Source: DATIRA01 sp963766505 (lineage in GTDB: Bacteria; Pseudomonadota; Gammaproteobacteria; Steroidobacterales; Steroidobacteraceae). From it: a stretch of DNA of 64,000 bases. The translations under genes and the position numbers were made by a program. The notes below the pieces were generated by a model. It made no database searches, had not been told where the DNA came from, and was given only the letters and a program-made list of their open reading frames with translations. The stretch is taken from positions 124,001 through 188,000 of the forward strand of contig CAVYAL010000005.1 of NCBI GenBank assembly GCA_963766505.1, given 5' to 3'. Positions 52,674-61,609 of the stretch are shown here, piece after piece. How positions within the stretch are numbered: position 1 is the first letter of the stretch; each line of letters opens with the position of its first letter.

Positions 52674-53133
52674 GCCTGGCGGGATGGATCGGTGCCACCC
52701 ATGACAATGTCCCCTTTGCCCCCGGGCTCGCTCGCCGCACATCATGGCAGTGAGCCCGCGAGGAGCCTCGACGGTGCGATCCGCCCGCACGGCTGAACAG
52801 TCGAGTCGGTAGTCTGAAAGGTGATGCCGGGCAGGGAGTTGCCGGGCTGCGACGGAACTTTGCTGCGATAAGACAGCAGCCACGAACAGGATCACCTATA
52901 CTGCCCCCCGCTGTTCAGCAGTGACGGGTTGGCAGGCTCTGTGCACCGTCACTCAATCGGGTCCACGCACCCGGCACCTGAATTTCGGCCGTGATCACTG
53001 CGCACGTCGTTCGTGCCGCACGGGCATTCCCCCGATTCAACCTCTTTCTTCGCCTCGACCGCCTGGCGCGGGGGCCTCACCGCCGATACGCACACGCGTC
53101 GCCGGCGGCACTGATCATTCTGGAGAGTCAATC
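52674..53133. other. Gene-poor stretch after the FabH-like gene
   Basis: I see no supported gene in this 460-base stretch. Short open frames lack signals or conserved motifs. It leads into a possible small membrane ORF. Confidence 0.6.
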
Positions 53134-53229
53134 TTGTATTCCTTCATCCTTTGGTTCGCCGTTGCCACACTGTTGGCAACCGCTGGCTTGTTCGTGATCC
53201 AGATCGTCGACGACCTCCGTGGTGCCTGA
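53134..53229 (+). CDS. Possible 31-aa single-helix membrane peptide
   Basis: A TTG start at 53134 is preceded by GGAGAG eight bases upstream. The peptide has a hydrophobic helix (YSFILWFAVATLLATAGLFV) and ends in an acidic/basic IVDDLRGA tail. Its size and layout resemble small regulatory membrane peptides, but no family is recognised. It ends 66 bases before the convergent end of the 1129-aa membrane protein gene. Confidence 0.4.
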   Translation: MYSFILWFAVATLLATAGLFVIQIVDDLRGA

Positions 53230-53295
53230 CTGGAGGGCGGCTGCGGGTCTTGACCGGCAACTCCGGTGGCGCGTCGCGCGGCTTCCCCCATGCGG

Positions 53296-56200
53296 TCAGC
53301 GCGCGAGGAACAGAAACTCCGCTGTCGTGATTCCGCCGGTGCCGCCGAGCACCACGAGCAAGGCGCGCACGACCGGTTCCTGAGAGAGTGGTCGGAACGG
53401 CCCGTCGCGGACCGCGCGAATCTCGGCCGCCAGCCGCCGCAGCAGCGTCGCCTGCAGCCTGGGCGGGGAGCCCGACGTAGAGGCCTCGCCAGCACCGGGT
53501 CCGGTCGCAGCGTCGGGCTCGGCGGGTACTTTCTGGATTTCCCACCGCTCGGCTTCGTGGTCGAGTTCCTTCAATACGTGCGAGCGCAGTCTCTCTGCCT
53601 GTTTGCGCAGATCCAGCGCGCAGCGAACTGCGATGACCATCGAGATCACGAGCAGCGCGACATAGGGCAGCGAGAAGTCCCATGCATCGAAGACCCTGCT
53701 ACGGATCGGAGCCAGCAGCAGCAGCACGACGAACGGCAGGTAGATCAGGCGGTTGACGGCGGCAGACACCTCGACCGCCAGCCGGAATCGCACCCAGTGA
53801 CTGCGTGCCGGATCGCCGATCGGATAGTCCAATGTCGTTCCCTGCAGCCCGGACCGGAGCAGCTCGGGATCCACGGGAGCCGACAGGATGCGGCGAAGCA
53901 GGCGCGACGCCACGATCGAAGCGTCGAGAGCTGCAAACAGCAGTGCCATCGTGGAACCGATCAGCACGAACTGCAGGACATGATTGAACCAGGCCGCCCA
54001 TGCTCCCCGATGCGGCGAGTTGGGCCAGTCGAGCGACAACAATGCGACCGCGAATGCGAGAAACAGCAGTGTCGCAAGCGCGACCCGCGTGGCGCACGCC
54101 CCGAACCGCATGCGTCCGAGGAAGTCCATCCACTCATCCGCGAGGGTTCTTGCCCCGACGGCGGGACGGTACGCCTCGCGTTCGCCCGCCCAGTGCGTGG
54201 TCGAATCCGGCTTGAGAACGAAGCGTTCTCTGGGTCCGCTGGCCTGCTCGCGTGCGCCGAGCGTGCTGAGTCCGAAGGACGTCGCGACCTTGTCGATGTT
54301 CGCGCGCAGTCGCATGCGGCCGTATACCAGAAGCACGCATGTCACGACGAGGACGATCAGCCCGAGGATCTGCGTCGGCCAGATGCTCACGCCTTCGAGC
54401 CAGGCAAAGGGTTCACCGTCACGCGTCCCGACGTTCAAGCGTATCGCGTACAGCCCGGCGGCCAGGAACGCGAGCGCCGCAGCGACGACGCCCAGACCGG
54501 TCGGCGTCGCGTACCTGCGCAGCTCACGGCCGATGGAGCGGGCCTTGCGTGAAAGCACGTACGCGAGTCCCGCAGTGGCCATCACCATCGCGAGCAAGGC
54601 CAGCCAGGTCCGTGGCGCCGGCAAAGGGTCGAAGTCGCGCCAGTCGCCGTCGTAGTGTATGGAGCGGCAGGTCGCGGGGTTCGGTTTCGCGCAGTCGTTC
54701 GCGGGCGGTTGCCGATTCGGCTCCGGCGAGCCATCGGGCGCGCCGACGAGATTCACCGGACGCGTACGACCGATCTCATATCGCCGTGCCCGCTGGAACC
54801 AGGGATCGAAGTCCCGGGTGCTGAGCGTTCTCGCCTCGGAATCCAGGGCCACGAGCGTCGAAAGATAGGTGCCGGTCTGATAGGTGTCGCGGAACGGCGG
54901 CGCGCTGCCCTGCAGTTGCCTGTTCAGGGCGAGGCCGTAGCCGGATGCCACCACCAGGTTGCGCGTCGAGCGTACCGAGCCCGCGTCCAGCATCCGTGCA
55001 TCGAGGTCGGCGGCGAAGAACACGGTCTGAGGGAACCGGTCGCGTAATGCATCGAGAACGAGGATCTTGTCGTAGGCGTCGCTGCCGAGGATACCGACGG
55101 CGGAGATGCCGTACTGGCCATCCTTTCGCAGCGCGCGATCCAGGTCCAGGAGCTGGGCGGAGAGCCGACGCAGATAATCGAACTGACCCGGGCCGTCGGC
55201 ACGTTCCAGCGCAGCCTGCTCCAGCAGCGTATCCCTTGCGCCGGGCCTGGGATTCTGTGGTGTCGGCCGCGGACTCACGGGAGGTCCGGTGGTCCGGGGC
55301 GTAATGCCGTCGAGCCCGCGCAGGTAGCCAATCTGCACGATCGCCGGACCTTTGCGGTCACGGCACCCTTCCACATCGAGGCTGCTTGCGAAGTCGGCGC
55401 CGAAGGTGCGCGCGTACTGGGTGTCGCCTTCAGCAACGATGACGATCGTGCCCTCGCACAGGACCCTCGAGGGATGCTCGAGCGGAATCGCGGAATTGAG
55501 CCGAAGCAGGAGTTCGTCGACGAGGGCACCCGTCAGGCGGTCGTCCGTCGCATTCAGACGCACGACTCGTCTTTCGAACTCCTCGCCGATTTCCCCCACA
55601 TCGGCGGCGCACTCCACCCGGTTCGCGTCCCCGGCCTCGCCACGCCCGGCGGCCGCACGCGAGGCTCGCTCACACGCCGACAGTGCCCTGTGGAACGCGA
55701 CGTCGTCGATCGGGGCGGTCGCGGCCGAGGAGTAGAAACGCGGTTCAGGCGGATCAGTGGAGGCGGCTGCGCCGGTCACCCCGTCCCGACCGCCCTGCAG
55801 CCGGGGATCGGCACTGCGGCGGGCAAGCTCCTGGACGAGACCGAACAGGCTCGCCGACGACCAGGGTCCGATCACCACGGTACTCGACCATGGCTTCGGA
55901 TCCACGGCTGGTCCGCCGGCGTTACCCGTGCCCGCGTCGCCGCAGTGCTGCACGAAATGCGGCAGGAACGACTGCTGGCGGCGCTCTGTGATCCGGTCCG
56001 AGGGCTGCGTCGGCGTATCAAACGGCCGGCATAACTCCGGGCCGCGCAGGATCAGGTCATTCAGACTGCGCATTCCGCGAAGCGGTCGCCGCGAGACTGC
56101 GTCCTCATCGATCCACAATACGAGCACCGACTCGTTGTGCTCGTCTCCATCCCGCCGGAACCACTCATAGGCCAGGATCTCCGGCATCAACCGCGTCCAG

Positions 56201-56685
56201 TGGGCGTCGAGGCAACTTTCGAACGTCCAGACGAATCCGAGCTTCTCCTCGTCGCTCGGTTCCCATCCGGCCTGCAGCAGTGCCATGGCCGTGGCGTAAC
56301 GCGTACGTCGTCGAGACTCACTGTCCTGGGAATACGGCCCTCCGGGAACGAAGACCGGCATGACGACGACGGTCGCCTCCTGGCGCAGCGCCCTTCGAAC
56401 CGCCGCGGTCAGGCTGCCCGGATGATGCGCGGTGTCGCCCAGGGCTTCCTGGCAACGCTCGGCCGGCTGCTTGCCCTGCACATCGCGCATCACGATGAAC
56501 GGGTCCTCCCACAGGCGCGCATGGACGTCCTGGCGGCCGGCGTGGACGATCTTGGCGTCGCTGGCCTCAACCGGCCGCTTGCTCGCGAGCGGCAGGGTCT
56601 TGACGACGATTCCCGACGCCATCAGGACGACGGCGATCAGCGGCACCGCATTGCCGAGAAGGGCCCGGTGGTCAAAGTCTGCCAA
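53296..56685 (-). CDS. 1129-aa multi-pass membrane protein of unknown function
   Basis: TM1 is at about residues 10-30. A long extracytoplasmic region (about 31-690) follows, with Rossmann-like strand-turn segments: ATVVVMPVFVPGGP (104-117), SVLVLWIDEDAV (186-197), STVVIGPWSSASLFGLVQEL (268-287), GTIVIVAEGDTQYARTFGAD (412-431) and GILGSDAYDKILVLDALRDR (531-550), then TVFFAADLDARM. Helices follow at about 694-711, 729-750, 772-788, 864-884, 903-928, 977-995 and 1005-1022, and the tail (1023-1129) is soluble. I do not recognise the family. The repeated strand pattern suggests periplasmic-receptor-like domains (inference). It is monocistronic. Start ATG 56685. Confidence 0.75.
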   Translation of the reverse strand: MADFDHRALLGNAVPLIAVVLMASGIVVKTLPLASKRPVEASDAKIVHAGRQDVHARLWEDPFIVMRDVQGKQPAERCQEALGDTAHHPGSLTAAVRRALRQEATVVVMPVFVPGGPYSQDSESRRRTRYATAMALLQAGWEPSDEEKLGFVWTFESCLDAHWTRLMPEILAYEWFRRDGDEHNESVLVLWIDEDAVSRRPLRGMRSLNDLILRGPELCRPFDTPTQPSDRITERRQQSFLPHFVQHCGDAGTGNAGGPAVDPKPWSSTVVIGPWSSASLFGLVQELARRSADPRLQGGRDGVTGAAASTDPPEPRFYSSAATAPIDDVAFHRALSACERASRAAAGRGEAGDANRVECAADVGEIGEEFERRVVRLNATDDRLTGALVDELLLRLNSAIPLEHPSRVLCEGTIVIVAEGDTQYARTFGADFASSLDVEGCRDRKGPAIVQIGYLRGLDGITPRTTGPPVSPRPTPQNPRPGARDTLLEQAALERADGPGQFDYLRRLSAQLLDLDRALRKDGQYGISAVGILGSDAYDKILVLDALRDRFPQTVFFAADLDARMLDAGSVRSTRNLVVASGYGLALNRQLQGSAPPFRDTYQTGTYLSTLVALDSEARTLSTRDFDPWFQRARRYEIGRTRPVNLVGAPDGSPEPNRQPPANDCAKPNPATCRSIHYDGDWRDFDPLPAPRTWLALLAMVMATAGLAYVLSRKARSIGRELRRYATPTGLGVVAAALAFLAAGLYAIRLNVGTRDGEPFAWLEGVSIWPTQILGLIVLVVTCVLLVYGRMRLRANIDKVATSFGLSTLGAREQASGPRERFVLKPDSTTHWAGEREAYRPAVGARTLADEWMDFLGRMRFGACATRVALATLLFLAFAVALLSLDWPNSPHRGAWAAWFNHVLQFVLIGSTMALLFAALDASIVASRLLRRILSAPVDPELLRSGLQGTTLDYPIGDPARSHWVRFRLAVEVSAAVNRLIYLPFVVLLLLAPIRSRVFDAWDFSLPYVALLVISMVIAVRCALDLRKQAERLRSHVLKELDHEAERWEIQKVPAEPDAATGPGAGEASTSGSPPRLQATLLRRLAAEIRAVRDGPFRPLSQEPVVRALLVVLGGTGGITTAEFLFLAR

Positions 56686-57160
56686 CTGTCACTCCGCCGG
56701 TGATCCCGGCTTGCGCGTAATCGTTGTGCCCCCTGCGACCGCGCGCAGGCCCGTCCTGCGTTCTGTCATGGGCCGGCTCCTCGGGGGGAGCCGACGCTCA
56801 ACGGGTACGCCAGGCTGCCGGCAATGTCAATATGTCAAGTCTCGGGGGCGGCGCTCCGCACGGCGGAGGTGCGCAGGCGCGATCGATCAGTCCCGGGCGA
56901 CTCGCGACGAACGACGCTCGCATCAGGCGCAGCCGGCCGTCGTTTTCCAATGACGTCGACGGGCTTGATCAACCCCTGTAATCCAGACATGGTTGTCATA
57001 CGATGTGGCGCTCTGGACGGAGGCGTACGGAGCGAACCGATGAGCGCGGGTGACCCGGACTGGACGTTTTTCAGCGCCTGCGCCCACCTGCTGATGTGCC
57101 CGGCGGAGAATCGGCGCGTCCGCTTGCGCCAGCCGGCTGCTCATCGAAGGAGAAACTGAA
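56686..57160. other. Divergent promoter region between the 1129-aa gene and the Rap1a/Tai-like gene
   Basis: No gene is supported in this 475-base stretch. A GGCTCC/GGAGCC hairpin lies near 56774-56793. Both flanking genes read away from it, so it should hold their promoters. No clear -35/-10 pair could be picked with confidence. Confidence 0.55.
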
Positions 57161-57616
57161 ATGACGACGAAACTCTGCGCGGCAGTCACAGCCACGTTTT
57201 TGCTGGCGCCGTCGGCCTGGGCGGTCGAAGCCCTGACGACGGCCGAACTGGTGTCGCACTGTGACAAGTACCACGACGAAGCCGCGACGGAGGACCGGAC
57301 CTTCTGCATACGCTACATCCAGGGCTTCATCGACGGCGCAGTGGCGACCGACGATCGGGTCATGAACAGCGTGACCGGCGAATACCAGAGGGAAGAGACG
57401 TTCAGCGAGCGGGCCATGCGCACCCGCCTCGGCAGCCGCCTCGAGCGCTTCGGCGCCACTTCCTACGCCGGGTACTGCCTCGGCGACCCTGTACCGCTTC
57501 AGGAAGTCGTGGAACACGTCGTCGCGGACTCCGGCGACCCGAAGCTGACCGCGGCCCATCCGTTGGCGCGCGAACTCGTCTACGCGACACTGCGAACCCA
57601 TTACCCCTGCGAGTAG
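57161..57616 (+). CDS. Rap1a/Tai-family-like exported protein
   Basis: The 151-aa protein has a signal peptide ending at AWAVEA (about residue 22). The mature part has the family pattern: LVSHCDKYHDEA, FCIRYIQGFIDGA, a second Cys in YAGYCLGDP, and a C-terminal AYATLRTHYPC-like end (VYATLRTHYPCE). Rap1a is an immunity protein against a type VI effector; many relatives have no known toxin. No toxin gene is beside it here. GGAG precedes the ATG. Confidence 0.75.
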   Translation: MTTKLCAAVTATFLLAPSAWAVEALTTAELVSHCDKYHDEAATEDRTFCIRYIQGFIDGAVATDDRVMNSVTGEYQREETFSERAMRTRLGSRLERFGATSYAGYCLGDPVPLQEVVEHVVADSGDPKLTAAHPLARELVYATLRTHYPCE

Positions 57617-57640
57617 TCCCTGGCGGAGCGACCCACCCTG

Positions 57641-58159
57641 ATGAACGCGAGCCGTAAAGCATCGGAAACCAGGCGCGCCCTCCCCTGGTCGCGCTACCTG
57701 ATCCTGGTCGCCCTGCTGATGCTGGCCTGGGTCCTGTGGTCGGGTTACCTGAAGCCGCTGCTGCTGGGCCTCGGCCTGTTCTCAAGCATCCTCGTGGTCT
57801 ACCTGGACTACCGGATGCGACTGAAGGACACCGAGTTTCTGCAAGTGCGGTTCCTGCTGCGCCTGGTGCGGTACTGGGGCTGGCTGGCCCGCGAGGTGCT
57901 GCGGTCGAGCCTCGACGTGACCCGCATCGTGTTGAGTCCGAAGCTGCCGATCAGCCCGACGGTCGCCGAGTTCGAAACGAGCTGCAAGCTGGCGACGGAC
58001 CAGGCACTGCTGGGCAACTCCATCACGCTGACGCCGGGCACGCTGACGCTCCAGATCGTGGACGGGCGCTTTACGGTCCATGCGCTGACGGAAGCGGGCG
58101 CGCGCGACATCCTGGCCGGCGAGATGGACCGTCGCGTGGCGGCGCTGAGGGAGGACTGA
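57641..58159 (+). CDS. mrpE: Mrp antiporter subunit E
   Basis: The 172-aa protein has two to three N-terminal helices (about residues 18-60) and the MNHE signature: RLVRYWGWLAREVLRSSLDV followed by ATDQALLGNSITLTPGTLTL. It is part of a multi-subunit cation/H+ antiporter. It starts the operon; the next gene is one base downstream. Confidence 0.93.
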   Translation: MNASRKASETRRALPWSRYLILVALLMLAWVLWSGYLKPLLLGLGLFSSILVVYLDYRMRLKDTEFLQVRFLLRLVRYWGWLAREVLRSSLDVTRIVLSPKLPISPTVAEFETSCKLATDQALLGNSITLTPGTLTLQIVDGRFTVHALTEAGARDILAGEMDRRVAALRED

Positions 58160-58160
58160 A

Positions 58161-58445
58161 ATGTACTTTGCCGTTGCGCTGGCCCTGGTCGTGACGATGG
58201 CGCTCGCGCTGGCACGGGCGTTGATGGGCCCGACCGTCTACGATCGCGTGCTGTCGGTCAACATGTTCGGCACGAAGACCGTGCTGCTCCTCTCCGTGAT
58301 CGCCTTCCTGTACGGACGTCCCGACTTCCTCGACCTCGCGCTGGCCTACGCGCTGATCAACTTCATCGGCGTTCTGGCGGTGCTGGAGTTCTTCCGCTCG
58401 CGCGCACGGCAACGGGAACGGGAATCGGAGGATCTGGCCCGATGA
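58161..58445 (+). CDS. mrpF: Mrp antiporter subunit F
   Basis: The 94-aa protein has three helices with the MrpF motif ARALMGPTVYDRVLSVNMFG and a conserved DFLDLALAYALINFIGVLA helix. It overlaps the next gene by four bases (ATGA). Confidence 0.93.
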   Translation: MYFAVALALVVTMALALARALMGPTVYDRVLSVNMFGTKTVLLLSVIAFLYGRPDFLDLALAYALINFIGVLAVLEFFRSRARQRERESEDLAR

Positions 58446-58771
58446 AGCTGGCGCTGGACATCCTGAGCTGGCTGCTGCTGACCGCCGGCGGAGTGTTCGT
58501 GCTGGTGGGCGGCATCGGCGCGCTGCGCATGCCCAACCTGTACACGCGCATGCACGCCGCCAGCGTCACCGACACGATGGGCGCGGTGCTGGTGATCGCG
58601 GGCGTGATGATCCAGGCCGGATTGTCGCTGGTGACGGTGAAGCTCGCCGCCATCCTGATATTCCTGCTGATCACCAGCCCAACCGCCTCCTATGCGCTGG
58701 CCAACGCGGCGCTGCTGGCCGGGATCAAGCCGAGCGCGGGCAGCGCCGCCGACCTCGAGGACGTGTCGTGA
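58442..58771 (+). CDS. mrpG: Mrp antiporter subunit G
   Basis: The 109-aa protein has three helices and the MrpG signature GGIGALRMPNLYTRMHAASV followed by TSPTASYALANAAL. The start overlaps mrpF, and the stop overlaps the next gene (GTGA). Confidence 0.93.
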   Translation: MKLALDILSWLLLTAGGVFVLVGGIGALRMPNLYTRMHAASVTDTMGAVLVIAGVMIQAGLSLVTVKLAAILIFLLITSPTASYALANAALLAGIKPSAGSAADLEDVS

Positions 58772-59757
58772 CCGTTCTGTTCGGCGTGCTGCTGCTGACG
58801 CTGCTAGTGATCACGGCCATCGCCATCGTCCGGACGAAGAACCTGTTCGTGGCGGTGATGCTGCTCGGCATCTTCAGCCTGCTGATCGCCGCCAACTTCT
58901 TCATCCTCGACGCGGCTGACGTGGCATTGACCGAGGCGGCGGTCGGCGCCGGCATCTCCACCGTGCTTTTCCTCGGCGCGCTGGCGCTGACCTCGGAGTT
59001 CGAACGCGCGCCGACGCCGCACCGCTGGCTGTCGCTGGCGGTCGTGACCGGAGCGACCCTGGTGGTGCTCTATGCCACCTTCGACAAGCCCGCCTTTGGC
59101 GACCCGCGCGCGCCGGTGCACCAGCACGTAGCGCCCTGGTACCTGCAGAAGACGCCGGAGTTCATCGATATCCCGAACGTCGTGACCGCCGTGCTCGGCA
59201 GTTTCCGCGGCTACGACACGCTGGGCGAGGTATTCGTCGTGTTCACGGCGGGCATCGGCGTGCTTTTCCTGCTCTCCGGCCGGCGTCGGCCCACCGGCGG
59301 GCCGGCCCACGACCCGGCGCAGGAGCCCCCCATCGGCCTGAGAAGCCACGTGATCCCGCTGGTCGTGAGCCGCCTGCTGACGCCCTTCATCCTGTTGTTC
59401 GGCCTGTACGTGCAATTTCACGGCGAGTACGGCCCGGGGGGCGGCTTCCAGGCCGGCGCGCTGATCGCCGCGGCATTCATACTCTATTCGCTGATCGAGG
59501 GCGAGGAACGCAGCCTCGAGGTCCTGCCGCAGAGCGCGCTGAACGCGCTGATGGTGGGCGGCGCGCTGCTGTACGGCGGCGTCGGCGTCCTGGGCATCCT
59601 GCTGGGCGCCGATTTCCTCGACTACTCGGTGCTGGCCGCCGATCCCGTCAGCGGCCAGCAGCTCGGCATCATCCTGATCGAGGCCGGCGTCGGCATGACG
59701 GTCACCGGCGTGCTGCTCAGCATCTTCCACGCCTTCGCGGCCAGGGATCGCAGCTGA
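58768..59757 (+). CDS. Mrp subunit: MrpA C-terminal-like (DUF4040) plus MrpB fusion
   Basis: The 329-aa protein starts at GTG 58768. The first about 85 residues are a DUF4040/MbhD-like domain (VALTEAAVGAGISTVLFLGA). Two more helices follow (FRGYDTLGEVFVVFTAGIGV, as in MbhE). The C-terminal about 130 residues are MnhB-like (LFGLYVQFHGEYGPGGGFQA). In standard Mrp operons the first domains are the tail of MrpA; here they are fused to MrpB and the MrpA proton-channel part is not in front of them. Confidence 0.9.
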   Translation: MTVLFGVLLLTLLVITAIAIVRTKNLFVAVMLLGIFSLLIAANFFILDAADVALTEAAVGAGISTVLFLGALALTSEFERAPTPHRWLSLAVVTGATLVVLYATFDKPAFGDPRAPVHQHVAPWYLQKTPEFIDIPNVVTAVLGSFRGYDTLGEVFVVFTAGIGVLFLLSGRRRPTGGPAHDPAQEPPIGLRSHVIPLVVSRLLTPFILLFGLYVQFHGEYGPGGGFQAGALIAAAFILYSLIEGEERSLEVLPQSALNALMVGGALLYGGVGVLGILLGADFLDYSVLAADPVSGQQLGIILIEAGVGMTVTGVLLSIFHAFAARDRS

Positions 59758-60113
59758 TGGAATTCCTGGGCCTCTACCACTACTGGGTATTCGTCGTGCT
59801 GCTGATGATCGGCTTCTATGCCGTCGTGGCCAAGCTCAATCTGATCAAGAAGCTGATCGGCCTGTCGATCTTCCAGTCGGCGGTGTTCCTGCTGTACATC
59901 ACGATGAGCAAGGTCAGCGGGGGTACTGCGCCGATTTTCAGCGAGCACGTCTCCGGCGTGCTGTATTCCAATCCCCTGCCGCAGGTACTGATCCTGACCG
60001 CCATCGTGGTCGGTATCTCCACCACGGCGCTCGGGCTCGGAATCGTGGTGCGAATCAAGGAGGAGTACGGCTCCATCGAGGAGCACGAGATCCAAGAGAT
60101 CGATCGCCAATGA
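59757..60113 (+). CDS. mrpC: Mrp antiporter subunit C (NuoK-like)
   Basis: The 118-aa protein has three helices as in NuoK/MrpC: IGFYAVVAKLNLIKKLIGL, then SAVFLLYITMS and NPLPQVLILTAIVVGISTTA. ATG overlaps the previous stop by one base. The next gene overlaps by four bases. Confidence 0.93.
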   Translation: MEFLGLYHYWVFVVLLMIGFYAVVAKLNLIKKLIGLSIFQSAVFLLYITMSKVSGGTAPIFSEHVSGVLYSNPLPQVLILTAIVVGISTTALGLGIVVRIKEEYGSIEEHEIQEIDRQ

Positions 60114-61609
60114 CCGGTCTCGAAGCCCATCTGCCGGTACTGCAGGTCGTGGTGCCGATGCTGGTCGCGCCGCTGGTCGTGCTGCTGCATCCGCGCGGGC
60201 TGGCCTGGTTCGCGGCCACCGTGGCCAGCGCCGCGTCGTTCCTGCTCGCGGTGCAGATGGCCGCCGGCGTGCTCGCGGGCCAGGTCTACCGATACGCACT
60301 GGGCGGCTGGCCGGCCCCCTACGGCATCGCGCTCGAGGTCGACGCATTCAGCGCCCTGCTGCTGCTGATCCTGACCGGCGCCTCGACGCTGGCGCTGGCG
60401 GCCGGTCGGTCCAGCCTGGATCGGCAGGTCGAGTCGCATCGACAGCCCTTGTTCTTCTCGGCCTGGCTGCTGGCGCTGGCCGGGATGGCGGGCATCCTGG
60501 TGTCGGCGGACGCATTCAACATCTTCGTCTTCATGGAGATTTCATCGCTGGCCAGCTACGTGCTGGTCGCCGGCGGGCCCGACCGGCGGGCACTGCCGGC
60601 GGTGTTCAAGTACCTGATCATGGGCACCGTGGGCGCCACCTTCTACCTGATCGGCGTCGGGCTGATCTACATGATGACCGGGACGCTGAACCTGGCCGAC
60701 ATGGAGCTGCGGATTCACGAGGTGGCGGATCAGCGGCCGATCCTGGTGGCCGCGGGTTTCATCACCATCGGCCTGGCGCTGAAGGCGGCGCTGTTCCCGC
60801 TGCACGTGTGGCTGCCCAATGCCTACACATATGCCCCGCACGCCGTCAGCGTGTTCCTGGCGGCCTGTGCGACCAAGGTGTCGCTGTACATACTGCTGCG
60901 CTTCGATTTCGTCGTGTTCCAGGGCAACCTGGTCGGTCACGATGCCCAGTTCGCGGCGTTCCTGATGCCGCTCGCCGTGCTGGCCATCCTGGTTGGATCG
61001 GCGGTGGCGCTGTTCGAGGCCAACATCAAACGCCTGCTGGCCTATTCCTCGGTCGCGCAGATCGGCTATATCGTGCTCGGCGCGAGCCTGGTGAGCGTGT
61101 CGGGGCTGTCGGCCGGATTGCTGCACATGTTCAACCACGCACTGTCGAAAGGCGCACTGTTCCTGGCCGTGATGTGCCTGAGCACGCGCCTGGGCGGCCT
61201 GAATCTGCAGGACCTCGCCGGCGCCGCCCGCCGCATGCCGTGGACGATGGCGGCCCTGGTCGTCGCCGGGCTGAGCCTGATAGGCATGCCCGGCACGGCC
61301 GGCTTCGTCAGCAAGTGGTACCTGATGACGGCCGCGCTGCAGCAGGGCCTGCTGGGGTGGGTGCTGGTGGCCGTGATCGTGCTGGGGTCACTGATGGCCG
61401 TGGCGTACGTCTGGCGCATCGTCGAGGCTGCGTGGTTCAAGGACGCACCTGCCGGGGATGGCGCCGACGCGCCCGGCGAGGCACCCGTGGGGATGCTGGC
61501 GCTGACCTGGCTGGCGGCGCTGGCGAACGTCTGGTTCGGGCTGGTCACGCAGGTGCCGCGTGAGCTCGCCACGACCGCCGCCACCATTCTGCTCGGGCAC
61601 CTGCCGTGA
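60110..61609 (+). CDS. mrpD: Mrp antiporter subunit D (NuoM/N-like), first copy
   Basis: The 499-aa protein has about 14 helices of the proton_antipo_M family. Typical segments are FMEISSLASYVLVAGGPDRR, AALFPLHVWLPNAYTYAPHAV, LLAYSSVAQIGYIVLGASLV, HMFNHALSKGALFLAVMCLS and GMPGTAGFVSKWYL. The Lys and His/Glu positions used in the proton path are present. It overlaps its neighbours by four bases at each end. Confidence 0.93.
   Translation: MTGLEAHLPVLQVVVPMLVAPLVVLLHPRGLAWFAATVASAASFLLAVQMAAGVLAGQVYRYALGGWPAPYGIALEVDAFSALLLLILTGASTLALAAGRSSLDRQVESHRQPLFFSAWLLALAGMAGILVSADAFNIFVFMEISSLASYVLVAGGPDRRALPAVFKYLIMGTVGATFYLIGVGLIYMMTGTLNLADMELRIHEVADQRPILVAAGFITIGLALKAALFPLHVWLPNAYTYAPHAVSVFLAACATKVSLYILLRFDFVVFQGNLVGHDAQFAAFLMPLAVLAILVGSAVALFEANIKRLLAYSSVAQIGYIVLGASLVSVSGLSAGLLHMFNHALSKGALFLAVMCLSTRLGGLNLQDLAGAARRMPWTMAALVVAGLSLIGMPGTAGFVSKWYLMTAALQQGLLGWVLVAVIVLGSLMAVAYVWRIVEAAWFKDAPAGDGADAPGEAPVGMLALTWLAALANVWFGLVTQVPRELATTAATILLGHLP

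Noticed and set aside
53296..56685. Reading the 1129-aa protein as an RND or ABC transporter
   Set aside because: It lacks Walker motifs and the RND duplication; the helices are confined to the N-terminus and C-terminal third.
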